Assembly: GCA_012932865.1 (NCBI GenBank) | Contig: SAXG01000027.1 | Location: 186,001-250,000 of the forward strand | DNA: 64,000 nt | Direction: 5' to 3' | Origin: Amylostereum areolatum | Lineage: Eukaryota > Basidiomycota > Agaricomycetes > Russulales > Stereaceae | In this document: piece after piece, positions 1 to 11,545 of the stretch | How the letters are laid out: every line of letters starts with the position of its first letter | Numbering within the stretch: the stretch's first letter is position 1 | The notes under the pieces: model-generated | Databases searched by the model: none | What the model was told of the DNA's origin: nothing | The model's input: only the letters and a program-made list of their open reading frames with translations | Position numbers and translations under genes: made by a program

Positions 1-702
1 AGCCATGGGCGCAAACAGGTCATCGTCCCTGATAATGTTCCTTCACTTACATGATGCCTAAAGCTAATGAAGTACTCACCCTCCGATGATTTTGCTCGAC
101 ATGCTCGTCTTGGCTGCATTTATCAGCGCATCCCTCCCTAACGTGTCGACCTTGACGCTCAGCTGATCTTGCATGAATTTGACCGCTTCGCGGCACGCAA
201 GACGATAACCAGTGATGATAGTCGTTGGGTGGATCTTGGCCTTGACGAGTTCGTTCGCGCGCCGGAGGAGTTCGGCGGCGACGATCACGACTGAGGTTGT
301 ACCATCGCCGACCTCCTTGTCCTGCTTTTGTGCAAGGTCGACGAAAATACGACCAGCTGGGTGCTCGACAGAGATCATAGAAAGGATGGTGGCCCCGTCG
401 TTGGAAATGGTGACTTCCTACGCGCCGAGTTAGTACGAGTATGATCGGGATAAGGAAAAGTGGGAGGCGCACTCCTATGTTATCCACGAGCATTTTATCG
501 AGGCCGAGGGGGCCTAGAGAGCTTTTTACGATGTTGGCGATGGTCTGGGCGGCTACAACTGTACGAGGATCTTCAAGTTGGAGAAGGTCGACAGGTCAAT
601 CGGAGGGACGTGCGCACCATTCTGATCACGGATATCCTGGCCAGAGACTCTGTCCCCGCCTAAAAATGCTCCTGCTCTCGGATCGCGCTGGAACATGCTC
701 AT
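1..702 (-). CDS. CCT1: T-complex protein 1 subunit alpha (CCT1), N-terminal part
   Basis: Alpha subunit of the cytosolic TRiC/CCT chaperonin, which folds actin, tubulin and WD40 proteins with ATP. Four coding exons are visible: 702-618, 558-473, 417-80 and 28-1; the rest lies beyond base 1. The spliced protein starts MSMFQRDPRAGAFLGGDR, followed by the family hallmarks SGQDIRDQN, IVKSSLGPLGLDKMLV, TISNDGATIL, the ATPase loop VGDGTTSVV and TSMSSKIIGG, all in CCT1-specific form. Introns are 51-59 nt with GT-AG ends and every junction keeps frame. The start at 702 is the first ATG ahead of the conserved N-terminus. Identity is secure; only the 3' end is missing. Confidence 0.95.
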
Positions 703-1220
703 AAGGGGCGATGCAGGGGAGGGTAAAGGGAGAGGTGAACTGGAAGCCGCGAGTGGAACGCGTCTGCGCGTACGAGCCCATATGCTTTATCGTGGGAAAT
801 GGTTGACTTTTCCAGCGATCCCCTCGTCTTTTGGACCCGACGACAATCTTCGAGTTGCTCTTCCATCTACTTACCCAACTTTCAAATATGCTCATTCCCT
901 GAAAACAACAAGAGTCAGACGTGCACCTCTCAGCCGTGTAACTTTCCAAATCTTTCCTAGCAACACGATGGCGCGACGTCGACTCTCGAGGAAACTGCAG
1001 GGAGCTGTGGCGTACCCGCTTTCTGATACTCATCTGATATTACGATGCTCCACGCTATGAGGCGAGTATCGTAAGTACAAAGTATAACAAGGTTACGTAC
1101 AGGTTCGAACGATATAACTTACTTGTGCAGACCGGTACTTATTTAAGTACGCGACACCTGGTCTCGCCTGGCCCGCTCTCTTTCTTCCCTCTTTCCTCAT
1201 CGCCACCAGACCTCCTCAAC
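703..1220. promoter_or_regulatory. Divergent intergenic region between CCT1 and the TPR-like gene
   Basis: About 520 bases separate the two divergent start codons, so both promoters must lie here. A pyrimidine-rich stretch (roughly 1170-1212) precedes the + strand ATG, as is usual for fungal transcription starts. I see no clear TATA box and no credible third gene. Confidence 0.4.
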
Positions 1221-2055
1221 ATGGCACAGCCTGTCAACATCATCGACTCTAGTTTCTTGTCTATTTTTGAGGTGCTTCCCAGCGAACAACAACGTCAGGC
1301 CATCGATGCGCTCAAAACATACAGGGAAAGAGTCAAGAACGGTACGGACGCAGAGCGCCGGGCCATGGGACTCTCTGCTGCAGGCTCAGGCAGCCAAGCG
1401 GAGGTCGACAAGCAGATAGAAGTCGCTCTCGACACGATCAACTGGCAATTGTGTCAGTGCCACCGTGTGCGTCCTTCTCCTTCTCAGTCTCTTTCATTTT
1501 TTTGTCTCTCCGTACATCTTACGACAACCTGACAGTATTCTAAACCCAGTCGTATGACTGAAGCAGAACCCTATATACGAGCCGTCCTCGCTCAGTACGA
1601 TAAGAAGCACAAAGATGGGTCGAAAGACGCGACGCCGATGCTCTACCTAGCCGTCGCCCTTCACGGGACCCCCGGAAAAGAAGAGGAGGCTTTATCTCTT
1701 CTCAATGACGGCCTCGGTTCCAACTCTAATTCGAGTCCCGGTCCAAACACGTTCCTTTGGGCCCAAGCAGCCATCAGCCGGATGTTGCGACGCGTGAACC
1801 GAGTGGATGAAGCTTCGTGTGGGTAACCTTTTCTCGAGGTCACATCCTGGATCTTATCGCGTAAATAGGAATTGGATCCTTGGCCATCCCTATGCCATGC
1901 CCCCGAGCAAACTACGCCAGATCACAGACGACATCGCGGACCCGGAGGCACCCAACTTCGTCTTTGAGCATCCGGAGGTGCAGAAACTGCATAGCAACAC
2001 CATCGAAATGCCCGGCATGGGAGGTTTTTCTAGCATGATGATGATGACCCACTGA
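1221..2055 (+). CDS. Hypothetical TPR-like protein
   Basis: Three exons: 1221-1466, 1536-1822 and 1869-2055. Introns are GTGCGT...CTGACAG and GTAACC...AAATAG, and all joins keep frame. About 239 residues. The N-terminus begins MAQPVNIIDSSFLS; the middle part is helical with TPR-like spacing (YLAVALHG, EEALSLLNDGL, LWAQAAISRMLRRVNR), and the C-terminus has a conserved-looking segment around PPSKLRQITDDIADPEAP ending in a Met-rich tail. I do not recognise a named family; a helical-repeat co-chaperone or complex subunit is possible but is inference. Splicing is well supported, function unknown. Confidence 0.6.
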
Positions 2056-2215
2056 TGTGTTGTATCGCGTTGTTCACCTTTCTTGCATCTCGCACTTAAC
2101 AGTGTCGCAATTCCAGATGTCTGTGTACCAGTATCCAATATACTTACATGTCTGCACCGCTACATAAATTTCGAACACCGTTTGATCGTAGTGACTACCG
2201 TATCCTCGCCCAATC

Positions 2216-3001
2216 CTACAAAATGTCATCGAATAAGGCGATAGACGGGTTCGGAATGGTGACGTTCAAAAAATCGGCGGGCGGCTTCTTGCGCTGGCTC
2301 TGGCCCGTCGAGGGTCGCGAGCATCCGCCCTCCTTCGATGGCCCCTTGTTCGTCTTTGCGTGCACCTGTGCAAGGCCTCGCATTAGTACATAATCGGCAC
2401 ATTATACTAGAATAGGACTCACGACCTTGGGTCCCGACCCCCGACATCTTGACGCAAAGAACAATCCGTCAACGTCACCATCCTGCGTTCGACGTATGTC
2501 TGCACAATCCAGGGTTTTGCTGCCGCGGTGGGGGTTCCGCCTTCCCTGGACAGTACAGTCCGCGCTTATCCTGCAGTGCTCGACCACGTCTGCTCGCTGG
2601 GGGAACCCGCGTACCGGGGCAATAGGCTTGGTGATGCGTGGTACGAACGTGCTAACACTGCCGACGTTCAAGTCCGGTGTAGCCACCGCATCACGAAAGA
2701 GATCTGTGATAATAGGGCTACGCTGCGATCCCGCGCTCCGAAAAGGATTCCGAATAGTGATAGATTTAACGGCGTGAAGGATGGATGGGTGTCCGCGATG
2801 TTTGGAGGAGGGTGGAGGGTGTGCATTTGTATGGGGATTGGGGAAGGCCTCGTGCTCAGATTTGGATGCGGATGTGGTGGGGGGTGAACCAGGGTGGACG
2901 ATGGATGATGATGATACCCGAGAGGGGAGAGAGGGCAAGCGCTGCTGGGTTCGTTCAGTCATTGGAAGTTGAGCACCGGAGATGGGGTGAAGAGGCCTCA
3001 T
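2216..3001 (-). CDS. Hypothetical Ser/Pro-rich protein
   Basis: The 3' exon is 2365-2216 and the main exon runs from 2423 upward. The 57 nt intron between them has GTGAGT, a TACTAAT-like branch site and a TTGCACAG acceptor, which strongly supports a real gene. Using the ATG at 3001 the protein is about 242 residues, low-complexity and Ser/Pro-rich at the N-terminus, ending IALFDDIL. The frame stays open upstream to an acceptor at 3056 and a GTATGG donor at 3113, so another 5' exon (ending 3114) is likely and the true start may be further up. No family recognised. Confidence 0.45.
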
Positions 3002-3197
3002 TGTGATGGTCGCCTCACAGTGCTCGAGTTCCTGTGCTTGTGCCTTCTCCCATTCCTACTACAACGTGATAAGAATGGTGTGGAAAATGGTGAGAATAAG
3101 GACGGGTCCATACCACGTAGTCCTTCCCCGTCTTCCCATCCTCACTGGGGGTAGCCGAGCCAACGAGTGTCAGTTGTGAATGGAGCCATGAACCGTT

Positions 3198-3455
3198 CTA
3201 AGTGGCACCATTGAGCGCAGTGTACGAAGAGGCATCATAGACACATACTGGAGCTGCCAGAGCATCCTGCGGGTGCGGCGGAAGGCTTTTGGTGTAGGCG
3301 GCGGCGATGGAGTTCATGAGAAGGTAGTCGTATGGAACGTTGTGGTAAGAGAGGCCGATACGTGGGTTCGCGCTCACTTAGAGTCTAGGGGCACTACGGT
3401 CTGAACTAGAACGATGTCTGAGGAACTCGAGCAGGCGACGAATGGTCTGAAACAT
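3198..3455 (-). other. Unassigned ORF segment with an in-frame stop
   Basis: Reading down from an ATG at 3455, one frame gives a helical start (MFQTIRRLLEFLRHR), a TAA near 3380, then a coding-like stretch (RIGLSYHNVPYDYLLMNSIA... ending YTALNGAT) and TAG at 3198. A 30 nt GT-AG segment would remove the first stop in frame, but that is shorter than the other introns here. It could be the end of an unrecognised gene or a relic. Confidence 0.25.
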
Positions 3456-3536
3456 GCGTACCTTTGATCAGTCAACCAAACAAACCCTCGGTTTTACGTA
3501 TATCCAATTAAAGGGCAGGCTGTCGGCCATCGTTTA

Positions 3537-3900
3537 TTAGGACGAAGAATGGACTTTAATCCAATGTCGAACTGCACTGGGCATGGGACAGGCCGACGAT
3601 TGGCCTTTGTTGCCTGTGTCGTCGTACAAGCTTTGACAACACGCGTAAAGCTTTCGCATGTGATCCTCGCACTTCTCTGGGTTGTAAGTGTTGCTGGAAA
3701 GACAGTTTTGGAGGCTACAAGCTGGTAGAACAAATGATGTTGAGACGAGTAATAGTACGCAAACGTTTCTGGCCACGTTAAGATCTCGGAGAGAGCATAC
3801 CTTCAGCCTGACACGGTGGACTTGAAGTCTACGTCATCAGAAAGTTATGCGCTGTGCCTTCCAACGTCAGAACAAATAAAAAGATACATACCTTTGACAT
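3537..3900 (-). CDS. CMC4: Cx9C motif-containing protein 4 (CMC4)
   Basis: Small twin-Cx9C protein of the mitochondrial intermembrane space, imported by the Mia40 relay and related to human MTCP1/CMC4. Three exons: 3900-3892 (only 9 nt, Met-Ser-Lys), 3828-3801 and 3721-3537, giving 73 residues. The spliced protein has the family pattern CQAEACSLQNC, NTYNPEKCEDHMRKLYACCQ and ACPMPSAVRHWIKVH. Both introns have standard ends (GTATGT...GACGTAG and GTATGC...TACCAG). Without the two tiny 5' exons only the second half would be found, beginning at a false ATG at 3776. Identity is confident from motif order and length. Confidence 0.92.
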
Positions 3901-4170
3901 GAATTTGAATGTTAGCACAGAGTAAGTATGTAGTACGTGGTCGAACCAAGCACCTATTCCGTTCGTACGCTACCGTCTCGGACTATTCCGAGATTAGCCC
4001 GAACGAGCGAATTCGCGAATCGTCCGCCACCGACGTCGACATTTGACACCTCTGACGCCAATTCACCTCGGTTTCACCTCTAAATATCTCATGTTCTTCC
4101 CAAATATATCTTTCAACAGCGATGTCTACACAAGAACTTGCATACATACATGGCCCGGGGAAGGCGAGGA

Positions 4171-6496
4171 TCAAGCCAAGGAAACGTTCATAGGAAGAGA
4201 TGGATGCACCGCCGTCGAGCCTTTGACCGAAGGTGTGATGAACCCGCCGAACTTCCAAAAGATCTCTTTCTTGGAGAGCTCAAACTTGAACGTAGCAAGA
4301 AGCTGAGCCAGAACCACTTCTGAAAGAGAGGAGAATGACGATCAGCAATGCGGGGTCGAAACGCAGGATGAGTCGTGACGCACTCATTTCGAGCTGAGAA
4401 AATTTGAACCCGCTGAGTATTAAGGAAAGATTCCATGATTTAACACAGACTTTAGCGGGGTACGAAGCGGATAACTCACATGCAGGCACGTCCACCACCA
4501 AGAAAGGTCAATCTGCCCGGCAAAATATGAGAATGTGGGAGTGGAAAAGGAGGAAGACCACCTACGTATTAGCGTAGACACCCGGGATCTTCGCATCTGT
4601 AACGCTCTCTGGCAGATGGCTCAGCCACCGTTCGGGCTTCCACTCCAGAGCGTCCGGACCCCATATAGAGGGATCACAGTTGACGCCGAGGATGTTAATC
4701 ATGATCGTGGTTCCGTTGGGAACGAAAAGCTCGTGGAGGTCTTCGCCGTTATTGCTCTTGATCGGCTTGTCTAGTGGCACAACCATGTCTTTGCGAGAGC
4801 TGAGGGGGAAATCATGAAAGTGAGCACGAAGGACCGCAGCAGCGGAAGATTGCGTACATCCGGTTCTGGAAGTGTATGGGCGGATACCTTGGAGATATCA
4901 GAGCATGAAGCCGACTGCCAAGACAAACTGACGCACAAACGAAGGCTCTCGCGGCATACCGCGTCCAGGTAGGGAAGACCAACGAGATCGTCGTATTCCA
5001 GCTGACCCTTTTCACTTTCGACCTTCCTCAGCTCCGCCCGTAACTTCTCTTGGGCCTCTGGATGCTGCGCCAGCAAGTGCAGGATACGGGCGAGCGCGTT
5101 GGATGTTGTGTCCGAGCCTGCGAACACCAGCGCGTTGAGCTGTGCGAGCAACTCATTGTCGGGAAGACGGTCTTCCTCGGGGGCCAAGAAGTTCTCTTTG
5201 ACTACACGATACACACGAGTAAAAAGGACTGGGTAGAGGAGAGCTGTGCCACGTACGGAGAATACTCATGATGTCGCGACCTTCTCCGACCTGGTTCACA
5301 AGTGCATTATCTCCCTCCAGAAAAAGTGCTTTCTTGCGCTCCCAAACGCCTTTCGATTCAACATGCATCGTGTCCACTATACCCATCATGTGGTGCAGCG
5401 TACCCCAGGGGAGCATTTTGGCGAAACGGCTCAGGACACGTTTGGGCGTGGCCTTGACTAAACCTGACGGGAAGAGTGCCCCGAACTTCATGAGCTGAGA
5501 AAAAGTAGGACTGTCGGCCCGATGAAAAGACCTTGATTAGGAAAAAAAGAGGGAGAGGGAGAGGCGTGCCATACTGACACGAATTCTTCCACAGCGCGAC
5601 AGTATTCATGCTTGTGACTGTCAAAAGTGTTGAAAGTGTGGCCAAGACCCGCTTGTGCCATGACTTCGAGCGCTAGCCGACCCATCCAATCCACCATGTC
5701 GATCTCGTGAGGGCCGTCGGACACTTGCTTACGGAGAATGCCTTGTAACTGAACGCAGGATTCATTTTTATGGCAGAGAGGGAAAGGGTTATCAGAACTT
5801 ACCTGAAGAGTAAGGGACTGGAAGATTGGGATGAGCCTTCTCATGTGGGCGATTGAAAACACGGGGTTCAGAAGCTTGCGTTGTTTGCGATGATGAGTAC
5901 CTGCAGTAGTGAGATTAAGACAATGGTAAGCGTTCGCTGAATATATGTCAACATACCAAGAGTGGAAAATAGACTCGTTCCAAAAATTAGCCTGTTTCCT
6001 CTACGGGGAACAAATTCAGTAAGTCAGATGAGTCAAGGAAGGGACGAGACTGCTACGTACTCGACGAAGAAACTGGTTTCTTCAAAAACGTACTGTTCCT
6101 TGGTGAGGATAAGAGACAAGGCCTTTGGGTCGGAGATAACTAGCAGGGTGTCCTGTGAAAACCGTCAGTAGGTCTGGGAGGTCCGCAATTGTCAATTGGT
6201 GACCGAACTCCGAGGAAACCATGCAGCTTGACGACTCTCCCGTAAGTGTCCATAATGTGTTGATGAAAGGGACCGGAGTTGATGCTGGACATCTGTAGCA
6301 TATTTCCTGCGCAGAAGCGTCAGGGAAAAATTACAGGCAAATGAAGATCACTGTAGAGCCTACCAGCGACGAATGATGCGTTAGATGGCCCAGGAATATT
6401 GCGAAGAGTCCAGAACCTTGCTGCTCGTTTTATGAGGAACGACACCAAAATGACAAGGTAGATGCATGTCAGTCCTTGGGCTGCAAGAAGGATCAT
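4171..6496 (-). CDS. Cytochrome P450 monooxygenase
   Basis: Thirteen exons (6496-6364, 6306-6209, 6152-6061, 6000-5957, 5900-5803, 5748-5581, 5494-5257, 5201-4937, 4887-4858, 4799-4566, 4512-4480, 4412-4384, 4319-4171) join without a frame break into 536 residues. Residues 1-20 are a hydrophobic membrane anchor, followed by the proline hinge (IPGPSN). The I-helix has AGSDTTSNAL, the K-helix ExxR is RESLR, the PERW-type motif is KPERW, and the heme loop FLGGGRACIGFKFSQLEM supplies the ligand Cys. It is therefore an ER-bound class II P450 needing CPR. Substrate cannot be told; the architecture is typical of basidiomycete CYP5144/CYP5150-like families, but that assignment is inference. No biosynthetic cluster partners are adjacent. 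Confidence 0.93.
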
Positions 6497-6632
6497 TATA
6501 GAAAGATGGGATGCCTGGGTAGTGAGGACGATGTAGATACAACTCACCCGAACGAGCTGTCCCATATATACTTATCCTTTGAATGGGCTTCAACGGCCGC
6601 CGTTTCGGGCTTCCCACAATCGCAGGGACCAG

Positions 6633-6690
6633 AAGGACGAGTCAGGCCGATCTCATTGATAGGAGGACGAGTCAGGCCAATTCTATTGCG
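6633..6690. repeat. Imperfect tandem repeat, about 30 bp unit, two copies
   Basis: The segment GGACGAGTCAGGCC recurs about 30 bases apart with matching flanks (gatctcattgata versus aattctattg). It lies upstream of the P450 start. Confidence 0.6.
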
Positions 6691-6808
6691 AACCACTGGA
6701 CACGTAACATAAGCTGGTGACACGCCCGTCTGTACGGATACATGTGTTATGTAAAGGAGGATGTGCGGACCTATGGGAAAACACACAAGGCGCCAGCGTA
6801 TCGCAGTG

Positions 6809-7142
6809 TCAGTGATGATCAAGTTGCAAGACACACCTAGTAAGTCGTGGCGCGTCAGGACTCAGGCTCCAGCCGGTTGAAAACGAAAACAGGGAGAGAA
6901 CATACTGAAGTTTAGAAGCACGCGTCAAGTATCGAGTATCGAGCACTCGCCGCTCAGTACCAAATCCCGAAATGAACCAAAAGGAGGGGATGGATGGATT
7001 TTGCTTGAGTTGAAGCCGACGTACGTCATACTCCAGGGATTGCGCGCAGACCTCAAGTGTCGTAAGGCTGAGCCATTCCAAGAGACTCTCCTTTTGGAAA
7101 AAGGAGGCATCCAAGACAGCCGAAATAGCCTCAAGAGCTGCA
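6809..7142 (-). other. Possible exon(s) of an unrecognised gene
   Basis: An open frame after a CTCCTAG acceptor at 7143 reads as a helical, coding-like segment (LEAISAVLDASFF, ESLLEWLSLTTLEVCAQS). An upstream donor GTAAGC near 7169 would join it in frame to a short segment. No start, end or family could be fixed, so this is only a candidate. Confidence 0.25.
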
Positions 7143-7201
7143 CTAGGAGTGGAACAAAAATAAGGGCAATAGCTTACAGGCCAGCTACGAGCGGGAGATG
7201 A

Positions 7202-8057
7202 AGGTCAGCTCAAAGAGTGCACATAATGTAAGTAGCGCGTTTCTGCTTCGACTGTCATCATGAAACCCTTCCACAACCCTTCCCTCCCAGATACTTACCT
7301 CTACACGCTGCTCTCGACCGTTATATGCACATCGTAGACCTCTGATATCTATTCGCGCGGACGATACTTCCTCTACTGCCGAGGTCGAACGCGAAATTAC
7401 CTGTCGCCGCCAGTAGTAATGCCACCCCTCAGACTCCCCAGACCTGACAAGCCCCCGGCCGCCGTCATCACCTCCGAAACAGCTTCACCTCTGTAAAGGC
7501 TTTGTTTACCTCAAGACGAACTCCAAGCGTCTCCTCTAAGAGCAATACCTACGCCTCAGACCCCCAGGTCAACTAACCTTTGCCCCAGATGCAACACCTT
7601 GCCTTCTACGCACCCTGATGAGAGGATCCCGAGGTACGAGGGTTGACTCCATCGACGTCTGCTTTAGGAGACTAACGCACCCCCGCGCTCTTATAAGTAG
7701 AAGAACCGGTAAGAAACGAGTAAAGAGTACAGAATAAGCGTACAATGTGCTCCATAAATGAAGAACAGGAATAGTCCGGATGCCTGATCCATCGATGAAC
7801 AGCAAGATAAACAAAGACACGCTCAAAATAAAACAAGGACCACGATCATCAAAGCCCGTACGCCAACACCCAGTCGCGCGCCTGCCCAGTCGAGATTCGA
7901 GAACAAGGGATATCTGCCGAAGGGGGCAAACAAGGACGGAAGTACAAGGTATCGCCAGGACAGGCTTGACGGCACACGACCACGCAGCGATCGACGAGTG
8001 CAAAAGGAACAAGGACACTTTGGCGAAGGTGGGGGTATAAAAAGGCATACCCCAGCA
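7202..8057. other. Region without a supported gene
   Basis: Open frames here are hydrophobic or basic by composition and have no motif or convincing splice chain. Part may be 3' untranslated sequence of the zinc-finger gene on the - strand. Confidence 0.35.
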
Positions 8058-9327
8058 TCACCGTCTTGTTCGCCCATTTTTCTTCCCCTTCCTCTCCTTC
8101 CTCTCCTTCTCATCATTCTTGAACACTTTCCTATCTCGCTGCTTCTGATCATCCCGCTTTTCGTGGACCTTGCGATGGCGAAGGACCGAATCGTTCCATG
8201 GGACCTTGCGGCATCCTTCACTAGCAAAAGGGCATGACACGGTGTCAGGTTGGAACTCGGGATACGCCTGGCGGAACGAATGGTGGGCGGCAGCCGAGAC
8301 GGTCTTGAGGTGGCGAACCATGTCGCAGGGACGATTGAGCTTCTTATAGCACACGGGACGACGGTCCCTAGTATCTCCACGTGTACCGGGGCGGGGGATT
8401 CTGGCAGCTCAGCCGACCCACTATTAAAAGCGACGTGGGGCGAGAAGCCCTCCCTCTTGCTCCCCCTCCACAGATTTTAATAGGGGGGTGGGCTGAGTCT
8501 CCGAGAAGGCCCGACCCTGAGGTGACGCAGAGCTAGACTCTGCAGTCGTGAGGAAGTCATAAAGGGACTCCTGACTTGGCCACGAACTCGTGCGTCAGTT
8601 GTTGGCCGTTTGCTCGGAAGAGCGCATCTGCTGCACCGGCGGCGCCTGAAGGGTGCTGTCCGTGACGGAGAACTTTGAATATGTGTTGAGCCCAAAGTAC
8701 GGGCCATCGGTGGCCGACACGCCGAAGAGGGTCTGGTCGTGCGCCGCACGCTTGGATGGACGTAGATCTACCTGGTCCTCGGGCTCTCTTTTGCTCCTCT
8801 TTCCGAGTGTCAATCCTCGAGCGGACGCTGATGCACCTCCATAGTTGGACGGTCCCGGTTCAGAAGGCGGTGATGATCGCCGGCCGGACCTCGAGGTTAT
8901 CCTCCTGCTTCCAGCCCGAATCGAGTGGTCTCGTGTCGCCCGCGCAGCGTATCTCTGCACTTGCTCGACACCTGCGAGGACGGCCTCACCGCCCGCAGGT
9001 GAAGTGGCGTCATAGGCACGCCGAAAGAGGCCGAGCGGGTTTGCATCGAACAGGTCGATGTTGGATGGCTGGTGCATCTGCAGCGCCATAGAGGCTGTCG
9101 GTGGAGTTACAGTGGGCATGTCGAAGACCCTAGGGTCGATGTAGGTGGACGTGGTGTGAAGTGGGAAGGCCTGTACATGAGCCGATGTGTTGGTGAGCCG
9201 CTGTCCAGTAAAGTTGGGGGTAGCTGCCGTGGGAAGCGGTAAGGCGGGAGGGGAAGGATGGGACCACGTCGAAAGAGCGAGCTCCAACTGATTCGGTGAG
9301 CCAGAGGAAGAAGTGATGTTGCGACAT
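8058..9327 (-). CDS. C2H2-type zinc-finger protein, frame unsettled
   Basis: The C-terminal part (about 8354-8058) has two finger-like segments: CYKKLNRPCDMVRHLKTV, and a Cys-x6-Cys unit followed by SVLRHRKVHEK, then a Lys/Arg-rich tail. The N-terminal part (9327 to about 8610) is Ser/Pro/Thr-rich with basic patches (LGKRSKREPED), as in fungal transcription factors. An intron GTGCAG...AAGTCAG with a CTGAC branch site joins it to a further segment (ESLYDFLTTAESS). However, going from the ATG at 9327 to the main frame needs one skipped base, and joining the third segment to the fingers needs further frame changes. Either my splicing is wrong or the sequence carries indels. DNA binding is inferred only. 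Confidence 0.45.
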
Positions 9328-9374
9328 CGCGATGAGAGAAGAGCACGGTCACGATAAGATGGGTTAATTGTCAA

Positions 9375-11545
9375 GTGCAGGGGAAATATGGGGGCGACGA
9401 CAAGCTATTCGATCCCTCGAATTCTACCTTTTGTACTGCTCGTCTACGAGGCATCTTTGTTCCCTTTTCACAGCGACGCTCTTGCCTCGTGTTGCGGCCA
9501 AAGCGTTGACATCTAGATTCTACGCTCGGCGGGAGACACCACCACAGCTGCTCCTCGCGACCTCGCGTTCATCTCGCGCTCACCTTCTACTTCGGGATCC
9601 AAAGCGTTGCCACACGGCTCCGCGCGCTGAGGCGTTTGGAACGTTTTGAGAAGGAGGCTCGACCCGGCAGTCCTCGACTCGGAGCAGCGCTTTGACCGTG
9701 CACGCGTTACCGGTGAGGAGAAAGAAGAACTAGAAGCAATTTGAGAGGACCTGTCTCTCAAATGACGCGTTCTACCTCGAGTTCTGTGTGGACAGGGTCA
9801 GGAGGCGGCAAGGTAGAACGCGTCCACATCGCTGCCATGACCGTGGTGCGACGCCGCCTGGTCCCCCCTGGCAGGGACAAGGCGGTAAAAGATGAGAGGA
9901 CAATGTCTTCTTATACTGGACGTTTCAATATTCGCCAAGCGGTAGATTTGAAGCCCAGTCTCCCAGGAGCCCATCGTCACGGTACGGTGGAATCACCGCG
10001 TCAAGTCCATCGTCAAGGTCAGGGAACGGAAAGTATGGTAACCGGACAGAAGGAAGCGTGAAGGAGGGACTCAATCTGATTGCAGAGACGCGGTTGTGAG
10101 AACTCGCGTTGAAGGGGGGCAAGCCCATGAAGAACCGACCATACCAGCGGGCTCACGCAGCTTGCACCTGCCGCTAACAGTTATAAGAGAGGGGAGCCAG
10201 ACATGCTAATAATCAGCGGTGAAGCCGTTTTTAGGAGGGGGGCCGTCGTCCAGTCGACGGCTCTTCTCGGTAGACTAGCCGTGCTACGTCGCTGGCTGTG
10301 CGCGGAGGGCTGACTCGAGCTGCAGCCGGTTCGCGCCTCCCCAGGCTCCCACGCACCACTTGGGGTCCAAGTGATGGTGGTCAGAGAGCCTCCACTTGAC
10401 CGTGTGCGACGCCGCTCCTCCGGCCAGGACATGCGTAAAGACTGAGAGAGACATGGTCTCTTTACTGTTCAATATCGGCCAGCGATAGAGTCTCCAGGGC
10501 ACCATAGTGCAGGTCGGTGGCGATCTCGTCACTCGCCCCAAAGGCGGAGTTCTTTTTTTCTCTCATTTGCAATTAAGTCTAGTTAGGTTTTACGACTATT
10601 CCCTGCTGCTGTTTATCGTATGCGCCTGCTTCTGTGCGCAATCCAGTCTATCGGTATTCTGAATGGGCTGTGAGTCCGATCCTCATTATGAATAAGCCAA
10701 AGGCTCGTGTCTCGTCGATTCCTCCTTCTCCCCCTCTGCTGGCTCCTATCCGCCCAACCAACGGTCGAGGAGCGTCGGTGCTCTCGGTGGTTGCGCCTTT
10801 CGGCGTCGCGCTCGCGGCCTGCTCCCCTGGGTCCTTCCCTCCTCCGTTCGGTCGCGGGAGATCCTCTTATATCGTCCAGCGACAAGAATGGAAAGATCAA
10901 ATCATTGTATGTATGTATGAGGAGAAATCCCATTGTCTACAGCTCTAGATCTGTTAGGAAGCTCAAGCTCAAGATCAGCCTCATTCCGAACTTGAAGGCA
11001 CTGCGTTACCGCGTCCCTAACAGTAACACTCGCTCGCTCTGCACTGTGCACAGGTCGCTGTCGGTGGCCGATTGGGTGGCATCTTGGACCTCGTCTGGGA
11101 CTCGAGCCGTTTAGCCCAAGACCAGATGAAGATGAAGATGCGGACCGCTCTCTGGCAAGTCCCTCGGTCCGGCTGGAGATATCGTTTCGGATACCCTGAA
11201 CGCTCTCGTCGACGAACACGCAAGCCGCTCAAGCACGAGCAACAAAACCACCCCAACACGTATAACGGCGCAGCTACAGCCCAACGCATAAGATTCCATC
11301 CAAGCCCAATTACTTACGATACTGACGACGAGTACGCGCTCTATCTATACCAAGCCCCATACATGCTACACACCCTCCACCACATCCCCCGACCTCACCC
11401 AATACGCAAGCAATATGTACACTACTTTATGTATAAACAAGAAAACCCGAGAACGAGCACAACAAGCGAGCAAAAAAAAAACCCCCAGGCGGCACGCATA
11501 AAGACAGCGATATGCAGAAGACACGAACCCCCGCGCACGACGCGC
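9375..11545. other. Intergenic region with one diverged duplication
   Basis: No ORF here has a motif, a plausible splice chain or consistent codon use. It contains two diverged copies of a roughly 120-150 bp segment (listed separately) and the 3' flank of the Met30-like gene. Confidence 0.45.
9836..10512. repeat. Two diverged copies of a 120-150 bp segment
   Basis: Bases 9836-9985 and 10395-10512 share the same order of blocks: a TGCGACGCCGC core, a C/G-rich link, a run ending in TTCAATAT(T/C)(C/G)GCCA, then TCTCCAGG or TCCCAGG and CCAT. Both contain stops in all frames in places, so they look like relics of a duplicated element or gene fragment. Confidence 0.4.
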
